Shown here: positions 42,283-50,215 of the stretch, piece after piece
How positions within the stretch are numbered: the stretch's first letter is position 1
Layout of the letters: every line of letters starts with the position of its first letter
Source: Euryarchaeota archaeon UBA130
Lineage (GTDB): Archaea; Thermoplasmatota; Poseidoniia; Poseidoniales; Thalassarchaeaceae
Length of the DNA: 64,000 bases
Assembly (NCBI GenBank): GCA_002505775.1
Contig: DAVY01000007.1
Coordinates: 671 to 64,670 of the forward strand
Direction: 5' to 3'
Made by a program: the position numbers and the translations under genes
Notes under the pieces: model-generated
The model's input: the letters and a program-made list of their open reading frames with translations, nothing else
Databases searched by the model: none
What the model was told of the DNA's origin: nothing

Positions 42283-42920
42283 GAAGATTGGATAAGGCCA
42301 ACAAGATAGGCGAGCTGTTAGACTCCCTATACCCCGAAACCCCCGTCCCCCTAGACCACAAAGATCCCTACACCCTATTGGTTGCAGTAATGTTATCTGC
42401 TCAGACTACTGATAAAAAAGTGAACGAGGTCACACCATTCCTTTTTGATATCGCAGATAGTCCACAAGAAATGGCAATGATGGAGGTTGAAGAGATTCAC
42501 TCGATTATCAGGGAAATAGGACTAGCCCCCACCAAGGCGAGGAATCTGAAGAAGATGGCACAACAAATCATCCAGTCCGGAGGGGAAATTCGTCCTGATT
42601 GGGAGTTCCTTGAGTCATTAGCAGGAGTTGGCCATAAAACAGCCAGTGTAGTGATGTCTCAGGCTTTCGGAATTCCCGCATTCCCTGTGGATACCCACAT
42701 TCACAGACTAGCAGACAGATGGGGTCTTTCAAATGGAAAGAATGTCACCAAAACTGAACATGACCTAAAGAAGGTCTTTCCAGAGGATACTTGGAATCGG
42801 AGGCACCTTCAGATAATTTTCTTCGGAAGGGAGTATTGTCCTGCAAGAGGGCATGATCTATCCAATTGTCCGATCTGTTCCTGGGCTTCCACCAAGAAGC
42901 GGATAAAGGAAGGCAGGTAG
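42279..42920 (+). CDS. nth: Endonuclease III with a three-cysteine C-terminus
   Basis: A 213-residue DNA glycosylase/AP lyase of base excision repair, acting on oxidised pyrimidines. The helix-hairpin-helix SLAGVGHKTASVV carries catalytic Lys120, and Asp138 is in FPVDTHIHRLADRWG. Classic enzymes bind a [4Fe-4S] cluster with four cysteines spaced C-x6-C-x2-C-x5-C. Here only Cys187, Cys197 and Cys200 are present, spaced C-x9-C-x2-C, and the protein has no fourth cysteine, so the cluster is altered or lost. The GTG at 42279 overlaps the preceding stop; the longer in-frame start upstream would overlap the whole membrane protein and is rejected. Confidence 0.93.
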   Translation: MRRLDKANKIGELLDSLYPETPVPLDHKDPYTLLVAVMLSAQTTDKKVNEVTPFLFDIADSPQEMAMMEVEEIHSIIREIGLAPTKARNLKKMAQQIIQSGGEIRPDWEFLESLAGVGHKTASVVMSQAFGIPAFPVDTHIHRLADRWGLSNGKNVTKTEHDLKKVFPEDTWNRRHLQIIFFGREYCPARGHDLSNCPICSWASTKKRIKEGR

Positions 42921-42924
42921 TAAT

Positions 42925-43500
42925 ATGTTGATTTTCAGAGGTAAAATCACATCTGTGGGATTTGACTGTGGAAATTCAATTGTGATAGGGGACTGGAAGG
43001 AATCCCCGCTTGGTGATTTTACAAACATCATGTGGTCAAAACCAGACGGTAAAAGGGTACTACTCTCGCCATCACAGGAACACGCCGATTTTGTATCATC
43101 ACTCTATTCGTTCGATGAGGTTTCAATTACCGATTTTGATACAAGACGGGAAAAACGTGGGATTAAGGTTTGTACCGAGCAACTCACGATTTCTGTATTC
43201 TGGGGATTTAGGTTCTTGATCCCAGTTCCAAGGCCATTGTGGTTTATCTCCACTGTAGAGAATTTCTTTGGAAAAATGATTTTTGGGTCCTCTACTTACG
43301 GAATAGCTCGTGATGGAAGCAAGGAATGGTATTCGATTAGGGGGATTTCAAGAGTTATTTCTGCTGAAGCAAGACTCTTAGGACAGGACTTGGGAATGAT
43401 GACTCAAACAGATTTTCCTAAGAAATTTGGATTCAGTAGTCCTCCGAAGATCCCAAGCAGTATCGAGGTCCATTCACATATCGATAGAGACAAGGTTTGA
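42925..43500 (+). CDS. Conserved-looking protein of unknown function
   Basis: A 191-residue soluble protein I cannot assign. Its first part reads VGFDCGNSIVIGDWKESPLG and DFTNIMWSKPDGKRVLLSPS, a beta-rich pattern with many conserved-type aromatic and glycine residues; the middle has the hydrophobic FWGFRFLIPVPRPLWFI stretch and later a SSTYGIARDGSKEWYSIRG segment. It follows endonuclease III by 4 bases and precedes the peroxiredoxin, so it belongs to a repair/oxidative-stress-like operon, though that does not prove its role. Confidence 0.75.
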   Translation: MLIFRGKITSVGFDCGNSIVIGDWKESPLGDFTNIMWSKPDGKRVLLSPSQEHADFVSSLYSFDEVSITDFDTRREKRGIKVCTEQLTISVFWGFRFLIPVPRPLWFISTVENFFGKMIFGSSTYGIARDGSKEWYSIRGISRVISAEARLLGQDLGMMTQTDFPKKFGFSSPPKIPSSIEVHSHIDRDKV

Positions 43501-43525
43501 TGAACCTAATAGTGTAGTCAGGACC

Positions 43526-44008
43526 ATGACTGATGATATTACATTGGAAGTAGGGGAGATCGCACCCGAGTTTGAGGCAGAATTAAGTGATGGTTCAAAA
43601 TTCGTACTTTCAGAGGCGCTATCATCAGGAAAGGGAGTGATTCTGTACTTCTATCCTCGTGACAATACTCCCGGTTGCACCTCACAGGCTTGTGATTTCA
43701 GGGATAACTTTGGGAGGATTTCTGATAAATCATGGATAGTTGTCGGAGTCTCGACAGATTCAGCAAAATCACATCAAAATTTCATCTCAAAGCATCAACT
43801 ACCTTTCGATCTGATAGTGGATGAAGAAGCCGAGTTACATTCTCTATATGGGACTTGGAGGGAGAAGAGTATGTATGGAAAAACCTACATGGGTACTCTT
43901 AGGTCAACATTTGCCATATCCCCAGATGGGACTCTGGCGTGGGTGGGCTACAAAGTCAAAACAAAGGGGCATGTGGACCAAGTTTTGAAAGATTTAGGGA
44001 TAGAGTGA
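43526..44008 (+). CDS. Peroxiredoxin, Bcp/PrxQ type
   Basis: A 160-residue thiol peroxidase of the Bcp/PrxQ class reducing peroxides. The peroxidatic cysteine is in YPRDNTPGCTSQAC and the second, resolving cysteine lies five residues later (CTSQAC), the atypical two-cysteine arrangement. The conserved arginine is in GTLRSTF. An ATG at 43526 is preferred because the longer frame to 43427 overlaps the upstream gene. Electrons may come from the thioredoxin reductase or glutaredoxin encoded nearby. Confidence 0.95.
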   Translation: MTDDITLEVGEIAPEFEAELSDGSKFVLSEALSSGKGVILYFYPRDNTPGCTSQACDFRDNFGRISDKSWIVVGVSTDSAKSHQNFISKHQLPFDLIVDEEAELHSLYGTWREKSMYGKTYMGTLRSTFAISPDGTLAWVGYKVKTKGHVDQVLKDLGIE

Positions 44009-44012
44009 TATC

Positions 44013-44255
44013 TTGGAAGAGAATGATAGAAGGGACCTAGTCGAGCGATTCCTAAGGAGGTGTGTAACGTATGCCAATGAGTCCATAAGGAGGAAGTCGG
44101 ATAGGGGCGTTAGTGAAGAAGAAATCGCAAAATGGGTGGTTTACAGGGACTTTACATTACATGCAGCAGATGAAGTAGCCTCAGGTGATTTGGACTCATG
44201 GCTTGAGGACGGCCCTGTAGATTTCAAGCCGGGGAATCAAGACTCCGAAAGCTGA
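44013..44255 (+). CDS. Small charged protein of unknown function
   Basis: An 80-residue, highly charged, probably helical protein with no family match that I recognise. The start is a TTG at 44013 with AGAGTGAT just before it, overlapping the end of the peroxiredoxin gene region; no downstream ATG keeps the helix. It contains ERFLRRCVTYANESIRR and a WVVYRDFTLHAADE segment. It is convergent with, and overlaps by 19 bases, the SepF-like gene. Confidence 0.6.
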   Translation: MEENDRRDLVERFLRRCVTYANESIRRKSDRGVSEEEIAKWVVYRDFTLHAADEVASGDLDSWLEDGPVDFKPGNQDSES

Positions 44256-44707
44256 TCGTAGTCCCCAATTCCCAATTCGTATTTTTTAGTATCAACTCTC
44301 ATCATAGCTCCAGGTACCATCAAAAGCGAGTCATCTTCGTTAATTGCGAATGCGTGTAGCCCCAATCTCTCGGCCATTTCTTGAACCCTCCTCCTACATC
44401 TATCTCTTTGTGTGGGCATGTGTACCAGTGGCCCGAGATCTACTATGACCAAGCTACCTCTTGAGAGGGGAACGGATATCCCTTCCAGGGGGAGTCTATG
44501 CATCAAATCTGGTTTGACATATATCACACTTCTTTCAGCCCCAGGAGTCAGCCTCCTTGTCATTTCTGACCATTTTTGGTCTCCTAAATCTAAGTGTAAA
44601 TCGCCATCTTGTGGCCCAGGGTCTGCGGTCGCCCTTTTCCTCCTAGTTTCAGAACTTCTGACCTTGGTAGGATCGGGAAGCCCAAGCAGTCTGAACAGGT
44701 TCGCCAC
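44237..44707 (-). CDS. SepF-like cell division protein
   Basis: A 156-residue protein with an archaeal SepF/DUF552-like core: SVIYVKPDLMHRLPL, then GSLVIVDLGPLVHM, a helix and DSLLMVPGAMMRV. SepF links FtsZ to the membrane in archaea that lack FtsA. The N-terminal MANLFRLLGL is a short amphipathic stretch suited to membrane targeting, followed by a charged linker rich in Arg and Pro. FtsZ is not in the window. It follows the large PKD-domain surface protein by 14 bases on the same strand. Confidence 0.82.
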   Translation of the reverse strand: MANLFRLLGLPDPTKVRSSETRRKRATADPGPQDGDLHLDLGDQKWSEMTRRLTPGAERSVIYVKPDLMHRLPLEGISVPLSRGSLVIVDLGPLVHMPTQRDRCRRRVQEMAERLGLHAFAINEDDSLLMVPGAMMRVDTKKYELGIGDYDQLSES

Positions 44708-44721
44708 GGGTGGCCCCGGAC

Positions 44722-47700
44722 CTACTCCTCAAAGAGTGCTTCGATATCTTCTTCGCTTAGAGCATCATCTACAGACAATGCCACATCTTCCGAGGACTCA
44801 CCTTTCTCCTCAGATAATTTCGAAGCATCTCCATCATTCATGGTATCCGAGACCTCAATAATTGATTCAGACTCTTGCTTCTCCGAGTCCAACTGGATAT
44901 CTGCATTAGATGTATCTTGCGAGTCATCTATTTCCGAATCTCGGTCGACCTTTTCTGGAACGGGATCGAGGGTTTTTGATTTAGGCCCATCCATCCTACT
45001 TTGTGAGTCAAATGGGTCATAATCAGGATCGTCAAAGGCATCATCCACTGAAACTTTCTTCAGACTCTTAGTCTGATCCATTCCCGATACTAATCCACTG
45101 TCCACAGGCGTTCTTCTGTTCTTGATCAACATGAAACCTCCAGAAAGTGCAATTAATACTGCAATAATCAATATTATACCGTACGATGAGAAGAACGCAC
45201 TTAGGCTAAAGGGCGCAGCTGACACGGTCAAAGTTAGTGTTGCTGAGGAACCTTGCCCCTCGTCCAATGCTGTCATACTAATCCCTCTGTTTCCAGAGCC
45301 AACAAACGACCATTCAATCCACTTTCCTTGAATATCAATATCGTTGGTTGCATCACCATCACCATCACTATCAACAGAGGTGTCCATGTCCCAATTATAG
45401 ACCATATTCTCCATATCTAAGATTGAGTCACTAGTCCCATTAGCACTGAAGAAAACAATTTCCCCCTCTACTGGATTAAATGTGCTCGCTGAAACTTTGG
45501 GAAAGGGGTTGACATTTCTCACATCGATTGGAATCTCTATCATCGCGGAGCTTCCATCATCATCAGTCACGTGAAAGACAATCATACTGGGCGAGGTTGT
45601 AGCGTCTGGCCACGCCATCTGAAGTGTTCTGGACTCAATGTCGCAGTCATCAGCTGCATTTCCAGAGCCATCTGAGTCAATCATCGGTTGTATGTCATAG
45701 CAATTCCGGAGTGTCAGCTGATCACCTGCTGTATCGATGGTATCAATCGTGATGGAAATCTCTGAATCTTCCGCCACGGGCAAAGGGTCAGCAACTGGGC
45801 TAATCTGAGGCTCAAGGTTCACAATTTCGATAGGAATAATCAGTGATTCTGTACTTGCCCCGTCATTATCTACTACCTGCAAGGTTGCGAGATGTAATCC
45901 GGAGGTATGATACGTATGTTGCACTGTACTTTTTCTACCCTCAAATGTAATGATCTGGTCCGGATTATCTTCTGCGTCAGGACTCCAGAGGTGTAATAGT
46001 GAGGACAAGTCATTTTCAGAGTCATCAGCCATGCCTTCAAACATCAGTAAATCGCCTTCATTGGCAACATAAACCCCCCTGCTATCAGGGACCATCCTAT
46101 TTCCCTCCTTCCACACTTCCGCTCTAGGGTTTGTTGGTGCTATATTTCGAACTTCAACCGTTTTGTTTGAGTACCCAATATCCCCATCATCATCAACAGC
46201 TTCGACACTGATTGTGTATTCTCCTTCTTCCTCAGGTGTCACAGTGCAATATACTCCGACTTGCCCTTCCTGGCATGGGTAATCTGAAATCCATAGAATA
46301 TCCATTGGCGCTTGTGGGTTTTGAGTGTCGACATCGCTTCTTTCCTCGACGTTAAACTGCAATGGCGAGAGAACGTTAGTCCACTCGTATTCGGACTCGA
46401 TAGTAATCTCAGGAGGTCGGTTCACAATCTCAATTACGTCACCAATGACTGCCAAGTCATTTTCATTATCTGTGAATTCCATGACGATGTCGAATATTCC
46501 GTCGTCGTCCCACTCAAACTCGACAATGCACTCCTCTCCACCAGATATTTCGACTATCCCATCCTCATTCTCGACAAAGAAATTACATCCAATAAACTCT
46601 CCACCGTCTGGGTCATACGAAGAACTAGCATCAAGAATCACAGCAGATTTTGTGAGAGACTGAGCTGGCATATCTAAAGTCGCCACAGGAAGCCTCCCTA
46701 TCCACAATGAAAATACACCGTTATTGTTGGATCTGTCACCATCGTCAGTTATTGACTCATTAGGATCCACTTGGAAAGAAAGCGAAATTTGCCCTATGGG
46801 GTAGGCATTAGGTACGGTCCAATTAACCTCCACGATAGCTTGCCCTAAGCTCGGAAGTGAGGGAACTTGGGCAGTCTGTACAGATCCATCAGGAGACTCC
46901 ACGTTCATTGTAGTCGCGGGAGAAGGCAGAAGCCCTCTATTCTGTATCGGCATGTAGAATCTTAACGTATCCTGGGGGACAGCATTGAAGCCAGTGGAGG
47001 AAGCAAGGGTTGTAGTTGATCCCCCCCTTGTCCTCTCAACAGTAACCCCCGAGGAAATAGCCACCAGGTCAACAGCACTCACATTAGGGTCGATGGTGAT
47101 TGTCGATACTCCGACAATCTTCTGGGAGGGAATCCATGCGATTACACCATGACTTCCTGCCTCGCTACCTCCCTGCGAGTCGTCTATGGAATTTCCGGAA
47201 TTAAACTCCACATACGCAGTTCCGTTAGATGAGGTAGTCACTGTTCTGATATCCCCGTCAATTCCATATCGGAACTCCACTTCTTGGCTTCCGGCAGATA
47301 GTGCCGAACCATCCTGAGTTACAGTGAGTATTGCTGTCGTGTTTAGATCGAGTGGGGAAAGAGGAAATTCAAGATCAACTGTTATTTCCTTACTTCTCGC
47401 AACATCTTCCGGAATATAATTTTGAAGCTCATGAAATGCATTAATCCCATCTATGATGTCAGTACTGGATGACACGTCTCCTCTGACAGCAGGGCAGAAC
47501 CACCTATATCCGTCAGCTGAACCATTAGCATCGAATGTTGTTACGTTGTAGGATTGCTGACATTGTGCGTATGGCGTCCCTGGGGCCCCTCTTGACATCA
47601 CTTGCCAGCTCCTCAACTCGCTGGAATCTGAGTCTGCTGGGATGTCTACGAAATCACTTGAGCCCTCATATTCTGTCTCTTGGTAATAGTTGGACGTCCA

Positions 47701-48285
47701 ATAGTCTCCGACAGTGAGCGGGAAGTCATAACCTTCAGTAGGAGGGGAATAAGTTTGAGTAATTGTCAACTCCGCGACGTCTATATTTATTGTCCACCAA
47801 AAAATCCTATATCCGAAGTCAATCTCTATTGTTGCTTCTTGTTCGATTACTGCTAAGTCAGAGGCACGAATCAGCTCAGTAGTATCCATTTCTATTTCCA
47901 GATCTCCATTATTACCGTCAAGATTGACATTCTGTGCTTCATAAGTTCCTTGGGACTGGGCCTCGTATACCAGTGTAGATCGGTTATCAACAGTAGTGGT
48001 GTAGATATCAGTGACTGTCCTATCCAATGTACCAGTCAGATATTGGACATTCGTCGAAACTCCAGATGAACTGACAAAGTCTCCGACATCCAGGTATCCG
48101 TCGTAAATCCATCTATCCCCTACTCGCCAGCTGGGTAAGTCAGCTATTGCCGTATTCCTATCCGATGAACTTGATACATTTTCATCAATTCCTACCTCGG
48201 CCAGATCTTCTGGTGATATCAGGAACACACATTGTGATATCAGTATCATTGCCATCAGTACGGCCGACGCGGTGGCTTTACCCAT
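44722..48285 (-). CDS. Large surface protein with CARDB and PKD-type repeats and acidic cytoplasmic tail
   Basis: A 1187-residue secreted, membrane-anchored protein. A signal peptide (SAVLMAMILISQCVF) is followed by an N-terminal WRVGDRWIYDG domain, CARDB-like beta domains, and at least four PKD/Ig-like modules with SSYDPDGGEF and hinges such as NIAPTNP and NLEPQIS. Several acidic loops (DSDGDGDATNDID) resemble calcium-binding type III thrombospondin repeats. One membrane segment (SYGIILIIAVLIALSGG) precedes a roughly 110-residue acidic cytoplasmic tail ending LSEEDIEALFEE. It likely binds polymers or other cells. The ATG at 48285 puts the signal peptide at the N-terminus; a longer frame to 48339 overlaps TBP. 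Confidence 0.87.
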   Translation of the reverse strand: MGKATASAVLMAMILISQCVFLISPEDLAEVGIDENVSSSSDRNTAIADLPSWRVGDRWIYDGYLDVGDFVSSSGVSTNVQYLTGTLDRTVTDIYTTTVDNRSTLVYEAQSQGTYEAQNVNLDGNNGDLEIEMDTTELIRASDLAVIEQEATIEIDFGYRIFWWTINIDVAELTITQTYSPPTEGYDFPLTVGDYWTSNYYQETEYEGSSDFVDIPADSDSSELRSWQVMSRGAPGTPYAQCQQSYNVTTFDANGSADGYRWFCPAVRGDVSSSTDIIDGINAFHELQNYIPEDVARSKEITVDLEFPLSPLDLNTTAILTVTQDGSALSAGSQEVEFRYGIDGDIRTVTTSSNGTAYVEFNSGNSIDDSQGGSEAGSHGVIAWIPSQKIVGVSTITIDPNVSAVDLVAISSGVTVERTRGGSTTTLASSTGFNAVPQDTLRFYMPIQNRGLLPSPATTMNVESPDGSVQTAQVPSLPSLGQAIVEVNWTVPNAYPIGQISLSFQVDPNESITDDGDRSNNNGVFSLWIGRLPVATLDMPAQSLTKSAVILDASSSYDPDGGEFIGCNFFVENEDGIVEISGGEECIVEFEWDDDGIFDIVMEFTDNENDLAVIGDVIEIVNRPPEITIESEYEWTNVLSPLQFNVEERSDVDTQNPQAPMDILWISDYPCQEGQVGVYCTVTPEEEGEYTISVEAVDDDGDIGYSNKTVEVRNIAPTNPRAEVWKEGNRMVPDSRGVYVANEGDLLMFEGMADDSENDLSSLLHLWSPDAEDNPDQIITFEGRKSTVQHTYHTSGLHLATLQVVDNDGASTESLIIPIEIVNLEPQISPVADPLPVAEDSEISITIDTIDTAGDQLTLRNCYDIQPMIDSDGSGNAADDCDIESRTLQMAWPDATTSPSMIVFHVTDDDGSSAMIEIPIDVRNVNPFPKVSASTFNPVEGEIVFFSANGTSDSILDMENMVYNWDMDTSVDSDGDGDATNDIDIQGKWIEWSFVGSGNRGISMTALDEGQGSSATLTLTVSAAPFSLSAFFSSYGIILIIAVLIALSGGFMLIKNRRTPVDSGLVSGMDQTKSLKKVSVDDAFDDPDYDPFDSQSRMDGPKSKTLDPVPEKVDRDSEIDDSQDTSNADIQLDSEKQESESIIEVSDTMNDGDASKLSEEKGESSEDVALSVDDALSEEDIEALFEE

Positions 48286-48335
48286 ACATCCCCTGTGGAG
48301 AAGGGGCAAATCAATGTGACTATCGACTGAGCTAA

Positions 48336-49064
48336 TCACATCGCTCGATAGTCGGGGAGGTCTGCAAGCTCATCTTGGATGAATTGGACAGCCTCTAGGA
48401 TCTGATCCTTGGCCCTTGCTCCAGTGATAACCATCTTGCCACTTCCGAATATCAGACAAACTACTTTCGGGTAGTCCAGTCTGTAAATTAGTCCCGGGAA
48501 CTGTTCTGGCTCGTACTCGACTTTGTCAAAAGGCAGATGGAATGTGAGGTTATTGAGATTGAGTCTTCTGGGAAGAGCTGCTAATGGCTCTCCTTGTTTA
48601 ATGCCCCTAATCCTTGGGTCCTCATTTTCAACCTCCTCATCAGTTGCGGCCCTAATCCCATTAGCCTCATCAATGACTTTGGTGTTAATATCATCCATCT
48701 TAGCTACTCCAGTGTAGTCTTCGGGGAAGAAGAGTGAGTAGGTAGCAACCATGTTCTGCACTTCAATATCGACATCAGCAACATCCCATGTAGAAATTCC
48801 CGCAGCTCTTAGATCCCCTATCATCCTCTCGATCCCCGTTTCGATATTCTGTTGGTTCTTACCACCAGTGCAGACAGCTCTGCCGGATCTGAACATAAGT
48901 ATCGCCAATTTTGGATCCACTACCCTGTAAACCACTCCAGGGAATTGTTCAGGCTCGTATTCACAATTTAGTTGAATTGCAATATCTGGGAGGTCTAGCT
49001 CCTCTGCAACTCTGGTCGACGCTACAACATTCACTACAGTTAGGCGTTCTTCATCGCTTAGCAT
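48336..49064 (-). CDS. tbp: TATA-box binding protein with an insertion in repeat 2
   Basis: A 242-residue TBP, the general transcription factor that recruits RNA polymerase to archaeal promoters. Repeat 1 (about 8-90) shows LTVVNVVASTRVAEELDLP, EYEPEQFPGVVYR and MFRSGRAVCTGGK. Repeat 2 begins at about 98 with DIEVQNMVATYSLFF, is then interrupted by about 55 acidic residues (about 112-167), and resumes with LNLNNLTFHLP, EYEPEQFPGLIYR and IFGSGKMVITGA. Archaeal TBPs are usually near 180-185 residues with the repeats contiguous. The insertion lies where the first strand meets the first helix. A TATA-like element 27 bases upstream suggests a leaderless message. Confidence 0.95.
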   Translation of the reverse strand: MLSDEERLTVVNVVASTRVAEELDLPDIAIQLNCEYEPEQFPGVVYRVVDPKLAILMFRSGRAVCTGGKNQQNIETGIERMIGDLRAAGISTWDVADVDIEVQNMVATYSLFFPEDYTGVAKMDDINTKVIDEANGIRAATDEEVENEDPRIRGIKQGEPLAALPRRLNLNNLTFHLPFDKVEYEPEQFPGLIYRLDYPKVVCLIFGSGKMVITGARAKDQILEAVQFIQDELADLPDYRAM

Positions 49065-49086
49065 GAGCCGTCGCAGTTATATTCTT

Positions 49087-49095
49087 CTTATAAAG
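49087..49095 (-). promoter_or_regulatory. TATA element of the tbp gene
   Basis: The minus strand reads CTTTATAAG, centred 27 bases upstream of the ATG at 49064. With standard archaeal spacing the transcript would begin at the start codon itself (leaderless). This is the clearest TATA box in the window and suggests that TBP could influence its own promoter. Confidence 0.55.
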
Positions 49096-49134
49096 GATAT
49101 CAGTATGGAAAATCTGGCGAACTCCTCTTTATGC

Positions 49135-50103
49135 TCATAAAATCCGCGCACCCCCCGACCCGAGCTTCGAGACTAGTGGCATCCCACCTGCGATTTCTAT
49201 GCATTCAGCGACTCTCTTCGGATGACGAGTAAGGGAAACCATGCAACCGCCCCCTCCAGCTCCAGTCAGCTTGGCCCCGAGTGAATGACTCTCTACAGCA
49301 GAAATCAGATTCTCAAGCTCAGGGCAACTGACTCTGAGGTTACGAAGCCTTTCATGACAGGAGTTCATTGCCGACCCTACTCCTTCCATATCTCCTGCAG
49401 ACAGCGAATCAAGTCCGGAGGATGTTATGTTCCCAATTGCCCTGATCTCATCCATTTTCTTTGGCTCTTTCCCAATGAGTTCTGACACTCCTTCCACCAT
49501 TTTCCCGGTAGGCGATCCAATTCCTGTAAATCCTAGGACTATCCAGGTATCTTCAATTTCCGGTAATGTCGCCTCACAGACTGACCATGATCTACTTCCT
49601 TCAGGAGTCTCCAGAGTTGCGTCGAATACGTGCCGAGTCCCTCTGACCTTCTGGCCAGAAACAACGATACATCCCCCAAGTGCGCTTGTTGCGGTATCTG
49701 TGGGGCTGGCCCTTCCTTGCTGGGCATTCGCCTCAGCTGAGTGCCCTATCTTGGCGAGAGAAATTAGATCTAGTGGCTCATTTGGTTTAGTGAACTGATG
49801 CAATGCCGCCCCCATTGAATTGGAGAGTGCGGCGGACGAACCAAGTCCAGCCGCCGAGAAAAGACTGCTCCTGATATCAATTTTCAGAGGATTTCCCCTG
49901 TATTGAAAAATATCATTGATTATGTGAGAAATATGAGGATGTCTAGACGGCTCGAAAGGCATCCCCTCCAAGATCCATTTATTTGACTCAGTAATTGTAA
50001 CTTCTACACCTGCGTCAATTGATACGGCAACTGCTGGCTCTCCGTAAACTACCGCATGCTCCCCAAATAGAATACATTTGCCCGGCGCGAATGCAGTGAC
50101 CAT
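49135..50103 (-). CDS. mvk: Mevalonate kinase
   Basis: A 322-residue GHMP kinase phosphorylating mevalonate for isoprenoid lipid synthesis. The substrate-side start APGKCILFGEHAVVYGEPA, the ATP loop AAGLGSSAALSNSMGAAL, and the C-terminal KLTGAGGGGCMVSL loop are all present in mevalonate-kinase form, distinguishing it from phosphomevalonate or homoserine kinases. This fits archaeal membranes made of isoprenoid ethers. The gene is the upstream member of the tbp/PKD/SepF run on the minus strand. Confidence 0.95.
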   Translation of the reverse strand: MVTAFAPGKCILFGEHAVVYGEPAVAVSIDAGVEVTITESNKWILEGMPFEPSRHPHISHIINDIFQYRGNPLKIDIRSSLFSAAGLGSSAALSNSMGAALHQFTKPNEPLDLISLAKIGHSAEANAQQGRASPTDTATSALGGCIVVSGQKVRGTRHVFDATLETPEGSRSWSVCEATLPEIEDTWIVLGFTGIGSPTGKMVEGVSELIGKEPKKMDEIRAIGNITSSGLDSLSAGDMEGVGSAMNSCHERLRNLRVSCPELENLISAVESHSLGAKLTGAGGGGCMVSLTRHPKRVAECIEIAGGMPLVSKLGSGGARIL

Positions 50104-50215
50104 ACATCCCGCCCATAGTCAAGGGAAATGAGCATTGGGATGTGGGGGTTGCATCGGTTCCTTCAAGTCCAACTACCGTTTGGCCTAACCAAGGCAGTTG
50201 CCGAGATGTGAAATT

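Noticed and set aside
44412..44861. Plus-strand open frames overlapping the SepF-like and surface-protein genes
   Set aside because: They are compositional shadows of the minus-strand genes with no recognisable domain.
45351..45370. CATCAC triplet repeat that looks like a polyhistidine-coding run
   Set aside because: Read on the coding (minus) strand it encodes an acidic DSDGDGDA calcium-loop-like segment of the surface protein; it is not a tag or a microsatellite of note.
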